Assembly (NCBI GenBank): GCA_030018575.1
Contig: JASEIA010000027.1
Span: 1 to 16,774, forward strand
Origin: Nanobdellota archaeon
GTDB taxonomy: Archaea > Nanobdellota > Nanobdellia > SCGC-AAA011-G17 > GW2011-AR17
Length of the DNA stretch: 16,774 bases
Reading direction: 5' to 3'
In this document: one piece after another, positions 11,717-16,774 of the stretch
Numbering within the stretch: position 1 is the first letter of the stretch
Layout: every line of letters begins with the position of its first letter
Notes under the pieces: generated by a model
The model's database searches: none
Seen by the model: the letters and a program-made list of their open reading frames with translations, nothing else
What the model was told of the DNA's origin: nothing
Translations under genes and position numbers: made by a program

Positions 11717-11754
11717 CGAAAACTTTATAAATATGCACTATTTATATGCATATA
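11717..11754 (+). promoter_or_regulatory. promoter and operator of the ATPase gene
   Basis: CGAAAACTTTATAAATA (11717-11733) contains the BRE/TATA region. ATATGC occurs twice, 13 bp apart (11731-11736 and 11744-11749), and TATATGCATATA (11743-11754) is a perfect palindrome ending at the start codon. The same 17-bp promoter is found at 13176-13192. Confidence 0.6.
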
Positions 11755-13070
11755 TGGAAGAAAGGCATACGAGGCTCCTTGTAAAGCAAAACCCCTGGTG
11801 GCGGGGTGAAAAAGAAGCGCTGCCGGAATTCAGGAGGGATATATTTGGCAAGCTGCAGAAGTATGCAGAATACAGGCAGATAATAGCAATAGTGGGGCTT
11901 AGGAGAGTGGGAAAAACCACCCTCCTGAAGCAGCTTATACAAGGCATGGATGCGCCAAAAAATAATATTTGCTATATCTCTTTTGACGACATAGATTTCC
12001 AAAAATATGAAACAGCAGAGGAGCTCATAAATTATTTTCTGGAATTCTCAGACAAAAGCAAGGGAAGATTCCTGTTCCTGGACGAACTGCAGAAGCTGCC
12101 GAACTGGGACAGCCTGCTTAAAGTCTATTATGACACTGAAAAAAACCTTAAGATGTTCATCTCCGGCTCTTCGAGCCTTGAACTGAAAAACCATAAAGAA
12201 ACACTTGCAGGAAGAATCTTTACTTTCCATGCCCCTATTTTGACATTTAAAGAATTCCTACGATATTTTGGCATGGAATCCAGCATTGCAGAAAAGGATA
12301 TCGCAAGGGCATACCATCTGAAGCTTGCGGTAAAAAAAGAAAAATATGAGGCAAAGTTCAGGGATTATCTGCTGAAAGGGGCATTTCCTGAGCTGCTTGA
12401 GGCAAATGACGAAGAGTTTATCAAAAAATATATCAAGGAATCAGTTATAGAAAAAACAATAACAGACATCGCAAAAGCTGCAAAAGAAGATGAAAAAGTT
12501 ATTTACGAGCTATTGAGGCTTTTGGCAAACAGCAATTCCCAGCTTTTTGAAATAGTGAACCTGGCAAATATCCTGAAAATTAACAGGAATCTGGTTTCCC
12601 ATTATCTTACCCTGCTGGAGAAATCATTCCTAATAAAAACAAGCTATAATTTTACAGCCAGCGTTGCGAAGCAGGTAAAGGCAAGCAAAAAGCAATATTC
12701 AGCCCACAGCTGCATAGTTATATCGCTGCTGGATGTGCCTTTTGCAGCCATAGACACGGAAATTGCCGGCGGAATGGTGGAGGCTGTAATTGCAAACAGC
12801 ATAGAAAATGTCTCATTCTGGAGAACGCCCCAGAAAGAAGAGGTGGACATTGTAATAAAGCTCCGAAAGCCGGTCCCTGCAGAAGTAAAATACCAGTCAT
12901 TGATTACAAGCGATGACATGAAGAATCTGCTGAAGTTTTGCGCTGTCTTTAAATGCAATAATGCCGTGCTTATAACAAAGCATTTAATGGAAAAACGGAA
13001 AATCAAGGGCATAGAGATTCTTATAATGCCTGCATGGCTCTTCTTGCTTTGGGAAGGATTATTTCAGTAG
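11754..13070 (+). CDS. AAA+ family ATPase with DUF4143 C-terminal domain
   Basis: A 438-aa archaeal-type STAND-like/AAA ATPase of the large, poorly understood DUF4143 group. Visible: Walker A GLRRVGKTT (48-56), Walker B FLFLDELQ (107-114), sensor-like FISGSSSLEL (135-144), the LAGRIFTFHAPILTFKEFL signature (151-169), then a wHTH-like region (about 240-300; IVNLANILKINRNLVSHYLTLL) and a C-terminal nuclease-fold-like part with EVDIVIKLRKPVPAEVKYQ (about 363-381), which resembles the D-x-n-ExK core of PD-(D/E)xK nucleases. ATG 11754 is used because the TATA box is about 27 nt upstream; a start at 11733 would lie in the promoter. Such ATPases are common in archaeal defence/toxin islands, but function is not established. 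Confidence 0.85.
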   Translation: MEERHTRLLVKQNPWWRGEKEALPEFRRDIFGKLQKYAEYRQIIAIVGLRRVGKTTLLKQLIQGMDAPKNNICYISFDDIDFQKYETAEELINYFLEFSDKSKGRFLFLDELQKLPNWDSLLKVYYDTEKNLKMFISGSSSLELKNHKETLAGRIFTFHAPILTFKEFLRYFGMESSIAEKDIARAYHLKLAVKKEKYEAKFRDYLLKGAFPELLEANDEEFIKKYIKESVIEKTITDIAKAAKEDEKVIYELLRLLANSNSQLFEIVNLANILKINRNLVSHYLTLLEKSFLIKTSYNFTASVAKQVKASKKQYSAHSCIVISLLDVPFAAIDTEIAGGMVEAVIANSIENVSFWRTPQKEEVDIVIKLRKPVPAEVKYQSLITSDDMKNLLKFCAVFKCNNAVLITKHLMEKRKIKGIEILIMPAWLFLLWEGLFQ

Positions 13071-13166
13071 GCCCTTCGGGAACAGGTTGAACAGTATATG
13101 TTCCTTTAAGGAGAATAATACATTTTCATACACCTTAGAGTATAAGAATTGACTATTCTTATACAT
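13059..13166 (-). CDS. 35-codon frame, truncated paralogue of the 11522-11680 remnant
   Basis: A minus-strand frame from ATG 13164-13166 to TAA 13059-13061 encodes 35 aa ending SLKEHILFNLFPKGLLK, similar to the end of the remnant at 11522-11680. Its stop overlaps the last codons of the ATPase gene. The palindromic TTTATAAA at 13183-13190 lies about 21 nt from this ATG, slightly short for a leaderless start, so a short peptide might be made. A shortened, decaying copy of a longer gene is equally likely. Confidence 0.45.
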   Translation of the reverse strand: MYKNSQFLYSKVYENVLFSLKEHILFNLFPKGLLK

Positions 13167-13212
13167 CCTAGTATACGAAAACTTTATAAATAAGTACACT
13201 TTAGTGTATAAG
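13129..13212 (+). promoter_or_regulatory. second copy of the divergent promoter with three operator sites and a fossil start
   Basis: CGAAAACTTTATAAATA at 13176-13192 is identical to the ATPase promoter. Around it lie TACACCTTAGAGTATAAG (13129-13146) and TACACTTTAGTGTATAAG (13195-13212; 16/18 identical, containing the perfect palindrome TACACTTTAGTGTA), plus an inverted, weaker copy at 13158-13175. TATAAGAAT and ATTCTTATA (13141-13163) also form a perfect inverted repeat with a 5-nt spacer. The ATG at 13213 stands exactly as far from the promoter as the ATPase ATG but is followed at once by TAA. Confidence 0.6.
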
Positions 13213-13242
13213 ATGTAAACAATAACATGGCAAAGTCTAACC

Positions 13243-13266
13243 CAATCACAGCAAGCTGCGGGGCAT
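13243..13266 (+). repeat. REP-like repeat, left copy
   Basis: A 24-bp element containing the small hairpin CAGC-AA-GCTG followed by CGGGG. It is repeated in the same orientation at 13547-13570 with two mismatches. The two copies bracket about 330 bp of sequence richer in GC than its surroundings. Confidence 0.6.
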
Positions 13267-13494
13267 TATGCCTTTGCAGTTATTTATCCTTCCAAGTTTC
13301 GTGCAATACGCCAGCCGATGCTGGAACAGAGGATGTATGGCGGGTTTACACAGGAATGGTCAATTCCTGTCCTGTCTTTGGCTCTTGCGAGCAGGAAGCC
13401 ACCTGCTTATCAACCGAACTGCCAGACCTATTAAGCAGCCATCTGTCGCCAGATGCGTGGGTTGACAAGGATAGGCTTACCAAAGCAGAAGAGG

Positions 13495-13518
13495 TATTTA
13501 AACCATGCGCGCATGGTT
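13495..13518 (+). promoter_or_regulatory. TATA box with 18-bp palindrome, probable methyltransferase promoter
   Basis: TATTTAAA (13495-13502) runs into the perfect palindrome AACCATGCGCGCATGGTT (13501-13518). Transcription start is expected near 13524, just ahead of a Shine-Dalgarno GGAGGTGA (13533-13540). The palindrome is placed where a repressor would block initiation. Confidence 0.5.
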
Positions 13519-13541
13519 GTCAAGTGGCAAGTGGAGGTGAA

Positions 13542-13589
13542 ATGGGCAATCGCAGCAAGCTGCGGGGTATCAGACCCATACTGAAATGA
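13542..13589 (+). CDS. 15-codon upstream peptide coupled to the methyltransferase gene
   Basis: ATG 13542, four bases after GGAGG, opens a 15-codon frame (MGNRSKLRGIRPILK) whose TGA overlaps the methyltransferase ATG as ATGA. Most of it is encoded by the right REP-like repeat. It would load ribosomes for the methyltransferase gene, which has no Shine-Dalgarno of its own. The peptide itself need not be functional. Confidence 0.4.
   Translation: MGNRSKLRGIRPILK
13547..13570 (+). repeat. REP-like repeat, right copy
   Basis: Direct copy of 13243-13266 with two differences. Here the hairpin is CGCAGC-AA-GCTGCG, six perfect base pairs, followed by GGGTAT. Confidence 0.6.
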
Positions 13590-14284
13590 AGCTATACGCC
13601 ACTAAAGCGGAAATCTACGACAGGATGATACAATCGGCAGGAAAGCACTACAAGGAAGAGTCCGGGTTAATAGCGAATATCCTGCAGAAATCCTTCAAAG
13701 GGAGGAATCCGCCTGTCCTTGACCTTGGCTGCGGTACAGGAACCCACGCAGCTGAATTAATCAGACAGGGATTTAATGTAATATGCGGCGACATAAACAA
13801 GGAAATGCTTGCCATAGCAAAAAAGAAAACAGGCGCTGAGTGCCTTGAGATGGACATGAGGCGGTTTTTGTTAAGGAAAAAAGTTGGCGCAATAATCTGC
13901 CTGTATAATACGCTTTTTTACAATCAGAATGCAGAAGAATTAATGTCCACATTCAGCTCCTGCCGCATCAATCTGGAGCCGGGCGGAATTCTTATCCTGC
14001 AGGTTACAGACCCATCGCTTTTCAGGGGCGATAAAAATACCTCTTTTACATGGGCATTAAACAATAGAGAAATCGTAGTCCAGAGCACTTTCATAAGGTT
14101 GCCAAGGATGCTGCACCATTTTTCCTTCATAAATCTGGATACAAAAAAAGAGGAAAGCGACTGGCATGAAATGAGGATTTTTCCCCTAAGAGCCATTAAA
14201 GATTCGCTTATAAAATGCGGGTTTTGCTGCATAAAGATTACGAAGGATAAAAATACGCTCTATATCACTGGCAGGAGAAAATAA
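13586..14284 (+). CDS. class I SAM-dependent methyltransferase
   Basis: A 232-aa Rossmann-fold methyltransferase of unknown substrate. Motif I is VLDLGCGTGTHAAEL (44-58); the ribose-binding acid is in VICGDINKEML (65-75, D69); motif III-like ECLEMDMRRF (85-94); the motif IV strand is AIICLYNTLFY (102-112); the post-IV element is LEPGGILILQV. The C-terminal half has beta strands ending LYITGRRK, typical of small-molecule enzymes of the Methyltransf_25/UbiE-like type; no DNA methyltransferase motif (DPPY/NPPY) is present. It is part of an operon with a 15-codon leader frame upstream and a 50-aa membrane protein one base downstream. Its place in an island with an ATPase and two MNT/HEPN pairs may imply modification of a toxin, nucleotide or metabolite; that is inference. 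Confidence 0.85.
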   Translation: MKLYATKAEIYDRMIQSAGKHYKEESGLIANILQKSFKGRNPPVLDLGCGTGTHAAELIRQGFNVICGDINKEMLAIAKKKTGAECLEMDMRRFLLRKKVGAIICLYNTLFYNQNAEELMSTFSSCRINLEPGGILILQVTDPSLFRGDKNTSFTWALNNREIVVQSTFIRLPRMLHHFSFINLDTKKEESDWHEMRIFPLRAIKDSLIKCGFCCIKITKDKNTLYITGRRK

Positions 14285-14285
14285 T

Positions 14286-14438
14286 ATGCTCTGGGAAATC
14301 ATTAAAGCATCAGGCATTGCAGGGTTTATCCTTGTCCCGTTTATGTATGCTTATAGCAGAATCCCCGCATTTCTCTTTGTAGCTGCAGCGCTTCTGCTTA
14401 TAATCGGGCTTATGAATTGCATCGAGGTTATAAGATGA
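14286..14438 (+). CDS. small membrane protein, 50 aa
   Basis: ATG 14286 lies one base after the methyltransferase stop. The 50 aa contain two hydrophobic segments, about 9-25 (SGIAGFILVPFMYAYS) and 28-44 (AFLFVAAALLLIIGLM), joined by a short polar turn (RIP), so a helical hairpin in the membrane is likely. Its TGA overlaps an in-frame ATG (14435) of the next open frame, although I place that gene's real start at 14516. Small two-helix proteins next to toxin-antitoxin or defence genes are sometimes membrane effectors; here that is only a suggestion. No family recognised. Confidence 0.65.
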   Translation: MLWEIIKASGIAGFILVPFMYAYSRIPAFLFVAAALLLIIGLMNCIEVIR

Positions 14439-14484
14439 AAAGCATCCCGAAAATAATCCATTTGCAACGCTTGTTAAGGAAAGC

Positions 14485-14520
14485 CTTAAATATATGCTAT
14501 AACATATACTATTATATGCT
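14485..14520 (+). promoter_or_regulatory. promoter and operator of the right MNT/HEPN operon
   Basis: CTTAAATATA (14485-14494) is a TATA box about 27 nt before ATG 14516. TATATGCT occurs at 14491-14498 and 14513-14520, direct repeats 22 bp apart (two helical turns). The same TATATGC core is present at the ATPase promoter. Confidence 0.55.
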
Positions 14521-15133
14521 TAAAGATATAACAGAAATAGACCGGAAAATAATAGGGCTTTACATACCAAACTATTCGGCTTCATACTCCATACGGCAGA
14601 TGACATCAATACTGAAAATAAACTACTCCTATGCCTTCAAGAGGGTTAAAAAACTGGTTAAAGGCGGCGCGCTAATAGGGTCCAGGGTGGGGGCTTCAAA
14701 CAGCATTAGTCTGAATATTAAGAGTGATGATGGATTCAGGCTCATTTCATCTGTGGAAGAAATGCAGGAAATAAACAATTCCACATTGCAATTAATGATG
14801 CAGGAAGCCAGGACAACTGACCCTATGTGCTGCATGGGCTTGTTTGGAAGCAGGGCGTCAGGAAAAGCGGCTGCCGGCTCAGACTGGGATGTTTTCATAA
14901 TCACAAGAAAGGAAAAGAAACAGGATATGGGGCGCATAATGGGAAAGTTCCCGCATGCAAATGGCATCCATCTGCTGGTCTTTGGAATAGAGGAGTTTAA
15001 AGGGGGAATGTTATCCATAGAGGAAAATGTCGTGAAGCATATCATCCATAACAAGCAGATTTTATATAATCCTGCGCCGTTCTATAGCCTTATCTTATTG
15101 TGGGAGAAAATGAAATATGCTCCCGCCCAATGA
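14516..15133 (+). CDS. winged-HTH–MNT nucleotidyltransferase, second MNT/HEPN pair
   Basis: A 205-aa fusion protein. The start at ATG 14516 (MLKDITEIDRKIIGLY) is supported by the TATA box 27 nt upstream; the frame is open back to 14417 and could also be read from 14435, coupled to the membrane protein gene. The wHTH at about 5-58 includes SASYSIRQMTSILKINYSYAFKRVKKLVKGG. The MNT domain from about 106 includes MGLFGSRASGKAAAGSDWDVFIIT, with G111-S112, D123 and D125, so the catalytic pair is kept although GSR replaces the commoner GSF/GSY. It is the likely antitoxin and autorepressor for the HEPN gene, which it overlaps by 17 bp. It differs clearly from the other two MNT proteins in the window. 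Confidence 0.85.
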   Translation: MLKDITEIDRKIIGLYIPNYSASYSIRQMTSILKINYSYAFKRVKKLVKGGALIGSRVGASNSISLNIKSDDGFRLISSVEEMQEINNSTLQLMMQEARTTDPMCCMGLFGSRASGKAAAGSDWDVFIITRKEKKQDMGRIMGKFPHANGIHLLVFGIEEFKGGMLSIEENVVKHIIHNKQILYNPAPFYSLILLWEKMKYAPAQ

Positions 15134-15677
15134 GATTGAAAAGGAGTATGCCTTGCTGTTAAATGTCAAGGACAAGCCCATAAGGGAAGGAGCGGTTGTT
15201 CAAGCGCGCCTTAAATGGCAGAAAGCAATAAATGACCTGTCAATGGCAAAATGCGCATTTCAGGTATCCACTTCAGGCAAGATAAAACGCGCATTAGACT
15301 GCCCGAATGAAACAACCTTTTTTGACTGGGCAATCATAGCAGCCTATTATTCAATGTTTCATGCGGCGCAGGCATTGCTGGGCATGAAAAAAGTAAAGAT
15401 AAACAGGCGAGTGCATCACGCAACACTCATTGCTTTTGCCAGGCATTTTATAATTAATAATGAGCTGGCGGCAGAATTGTTTCTTATTTATGAAAACGCG
15501 GAAGAAAAGGCGAATGAATTGCTTGCTGTATATGAAGAAGAAATGGAAAAAAGGGGGCTTTTTCAGTATCACAGGCTTTCAAGAGACAATGTTGTGCCTG
15601 CAGAAGAATCCATCAAAAACGCGGCAATATTCCTGAATGCAATACAGGAAGTTCTCAAGAAGAACAATATAATATAG
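15117..15677 (+). CDS. HEPN-domain toxin, second MNT/HEPN pair
   Basis: A 186-aa helical protein overlapping its MNT partner by 17 bp. The diagnostic HEPN segment is FFDWAIIAAYYSMFHAAQAL (68-87), matching the AAYYAMFHAA helix of PF05168-type proteins, followed by HHATLIAFARHFI (about 100-112). R146-GLFQY-H152 fits the R-x4-6-H RNase motif exactly, placed where the family's conserved R..x..Y segment falls. It is therefore a plausible RNA-cleaving toxin that the MNT partner would silence by AMPylation. Longer and more canonical than the HEPN protein at 10.5 kb. It ends the island; 113 bp later comes the end of truD. Confidence 0.83.
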   Translation: MLPPNEIEKEYALLLNVKDKPIREGAVVQARLKWQKAINDLSMAKCAFQVSTSGKIKRALDCPNETTFFDWAIIAAYYSMFHAAQALLGMKKVKINRRVHHATLIAFARHFIINNELAAELFLIYENAEEKANELLAVYEEEMEKRGLFQYHRLSRDNVVPAEESIKNAAIFLNAIQEVLKKNNII

Positions 15678-15701
15678 AATTAATGCCGGAGGCTTGCCTT
15701 C

Positions 15702-15764
15702 TTACGGCTCCCACTCTTCCCCATTAAACAGGCTCTTCACATTCCCAATCTTCCCGTCATACAT
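15702..15764 (-). CDS. possible 20-aa frame downstream of truD
   Basis: On the minus strand, ATG 15762-15764 opens 20 codons (MYDGKIGNVKSLFNGEEWEP) to TAA 15702-15704. A TATA-like TTATAAAT (15796-15789) lies about 29 nt upstream, overlapping the truD stop. The same frame is open further upstream (WRCGVGLF before MYDG) and reads like a genuine protein end. It may be a micro-protein or the truncated tail of a lost gene. Confidence 0.3.
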   Translation of the reverse strand: MYDGKIGNVKSLFNGEEWEP

Positions 15765-15790
15765 GAAAAGCCCAACGCCGCACCTCCAAT

Positions 15791-16774
15791 TTATAAGCCT
15801 TGCTGCAACTCAAGCCACTTCACAACAATCGTCGCATAGGAGCCTTTAGGAAGTGAAAAAGAAACAGCCTGCTTCTTCTTACCTTCATTTAATTCATCAT
15901 CCTCAAAAGAAAGCACTTTGTAATCCTTCACAGCAACAAAAGCCATCCTTGAAGGGGATAATTGCACCAAATTCGGCATCTGCCTGATAAGGAAGTCAGA
16001 AAGCTTTATCTCCTCTTCCTTAAGCACCTTCTCATACAAGTGCTTTATTTCCTCATTCTCAAAAGCAGTGTCAAAATGCACAAGCGGTATTGCTATGTTC
16101 GCTGCCTTGCCCACATCACCCAGGACAATCGAGCCTGCAGAATACCGGACTTCCACAGCATTTAAAGCATGCTTTCTCACATATTCAGCCAGCACCTTGT
16201 TAAACAAATAAGACTGGTACGCGTTAAAGCAAAAGAACAAAAGCTCCTTCTTTGCAAGCAGCGCATTCACAGGATTGTTCTCAGCCTTTACCTGCATCAG
16301 CTCGCAAGCCCTTCCGAACTGCCTTTTCACGATTGCCTGCCCCACAAGGTGGTTTCTTGCATTGATTCCAAACCTCTGCTCGTCAAAATAGTTGGGGATT
16401 AATTTAGGCGCAGCCCTTATCTCTGAATTCAAAGCGCGCAGCGTAATCTTGAATGAATTCCCCATAAGCATCTCATTTGACATCTTATCATTTGCATAGC
16501 CGGCAAATTCAAGCTCAACATCCTTTATCTTCAGCTTTTCAACAGCCTCTTTTGAAGCGCCTTGCACTGAAACAAACTGCTCTGTGACAGCTTTCTTGTC
16601 CTTGATGCCTGCATACGCAACCTTCTTTGGATGAATAGAAAGCCGCTCAGCTATCTCCTTCACAGCATCCATCGTGTTCCATTCCTTTTTCCTTAAAAGA
16701 AAATAAGCATATTCGCCTGAATCAGTGAAAGGAATTGATGCTAATTCCTTTACAATGAAGTCCTCGGGTATTTG
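15791..16774 (-). CDS. truD: tRNA pseudouridine synthase TruD (residues 5-331; first four codons lie across the junction)
   Basis: It makes pseudouridine in RNA (position 13 of tRNA in E. coli; archaeal/eukaryotic Pus7 relatives have related targets). The frame is open to the window end and, through the 55-bp terminal repeat, joins the ATG at 67, giving a 331-aa protein with QIPEDFIVKE at the N-terminus. The catalytic aspartate is in YAGIKDKKAVTEQF (D63 of the whole protein). NYFDEQRFG (about 129-137) and the insertion TRUD domain follow; the C-terminus has LPKGSYATIVVKW, the usual TruD ending. It is near E. coli length and shorter than many archaeal forms. An ATG at 16672 is in frame but would drop the conserved N-terminus. 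Confidence 0.95.
   Translation of the reverse strand, partial: QIPEDFIVKELASIPFTDSGEYAYFLLRKKEWNTMDAVKEIAERLSIHPKKVAYAGIKDKKAVTEQFVSVQGASKEAVEKLKIKDVELEFAGYANDKMSNEMLMGNSFKITLRALNSEIRAAPKLIPNYFDEQRFGINARNHLVGQAIVKRQFGRACELMQVKAENNPVNALLAKKELLFFCFNAYQSYLFNKVLAEYVRKHALNAVEVRYSAGSIVLGDVGKAANIAIPLVHFDTAFENEEIKHLYEKVLKEEEIKLSDFLIRQMPNLVQLSPSRMAFVAVKDYKVLSFEDDELNEGKKKQAVSFSLPKGSYATIVVKWLELQQGL
16720..16774. repeat. terminal direct repeat, right copy
   Basis: Identical over 55 bases to 1-55. See the left copy: together they close the circle inside truD. Confidence 0.9.

Larger units (their letters stand above)
13243..13570 (+). mobile_element. GC-rich structured insert flanked by REP-like repeats
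   Basis: About 328 bp between and including the two 24-bp repeats, visibly more GC-rich than the flanking genes. It contains several perfect hairpins: CCAGC-CGAT-GCTGG (13311-13324), CAGGAAT-GGTCA-ATTCCTG (13351-13369), ATCTG-TCGC-CAGAT (13441-13454), and an 18-bp perfect palindrome (13501-13518). A frame of 120 codons (13227-13589) runs through it, but its peptide is cysteine-rich and unlike any protein I know, and I do not count it as a gene. A non-autonomous (MITE- or REP-like) element or a structured RNA are the best readings. It supplies a promoter and start region for the methyltransferase operon downstream. Confidence 0.45.

Noticed and set aside
13129..13212. Repeated TACAC...GTATAAG units as a CRISPR-like array
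   Set aside because: Only three copies, one inverted, with unequal spacing and placed around a TATA box; these are operator sites.
13227..13589. 120-codon open frame through the GC-rich insert
   Set aside because: The predicted peptide is cysteine-rich, has no family resemblance, contains the REP-like repeats and runs through several DNA hairpins. A short GSCEQEAT stretch recalls the tail of IS605-type TnpB proteins, but this is too little to call a transposon remnant. Only the last 15 codons have initiation signals.

Overview
The window reads as archaeal DNA, most likely from a small-genome DPANN lineage (Woesearchaeota/Pacearchaeota-like; the lineage is inference). The archaeal signs are a Gins51–L44e–S27e–aIF2alpha–Nop10 cluster, an archaeal-type phosphoglycerate mutase, class III (prepilin-type) signal peptides, poly-T terminators, and TATA boxes 24-30 nt upstream of start codons, as expected for leaderless mRNAs. 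The ends of the window are an identical 55-bp direct repeat. Joining them restores a complete truD gene together with its TATA box, so this is a closed circular contig of 16,719 bp.

Layout. 1-1.3 kb (minus strand): the 5' end of truD, a hypothetical gene, and a toxin-antitoxin pair (RelE/DUF4258-like toxin, then a zinc-ribbon/AbrB antitoxin). 1.46-2.69 kb: apgM. 2.73-3.32 kb (minus): an orphan winged-HTH–nucleotidyltransferase (MNT). 3.48-3.83 kb: a charged coiled-coil protein. 3.94-6.44 kb: an informational cluster with Gins51, L44e, S27e, a small zinc protein, aIF2alpha and Nop10. 6.5-9.07 kb: a cell-surface block with two class III signal-peptide pilins, tRNA-Gly(GCC) and a secreted C13/legumain-like protease whose 5' leader can fold in two mutually exclusive ways. 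9.15-10.47 kb: a hypothetical gene and an NSUN-type RNA m5C methyltransferase. 10.47-15.68 kb: an accessory island bounded by two wHTH-MNT/HEPN pairs pointing outward, enclosing an AAA+ DUF4143 ATPase, two related gene remnants, a GC-rich insert flanked by REP-like repeats, a SAM methyltransferase and a 50-aa membrane protein. 15.79-16.77 kb (minus): the body of truD.

How the parts relate. The housekeeping genes serve translation, tRNA/rRNA modification, replication and glycolysis. The accessory part is dominated by toxin-antitoxin-type modules: two MNT/HEPN pairs, one orphan MNT, and one RelE-like/AbrB pair. Each of these has palindromes or direct repeats at its promoter. Three operator families are visible: GGTAAC-N4-GTTACC, TTATACAC..., and ATATGC/CATATG. 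One is shared between the orphan MNT promoter and a promoter 10 kb away, which suggests cross-regulation.

The most unusual points are the circular arrangement of core genes with no recognisable replication initiator, the anti-Shine-Dalgarno switch in the protease leader, and the duplicated divergent promoter cassette in which one copy keeps only a fossil ATG-TAA start. All family calls come from reading motifs; no database search was run.
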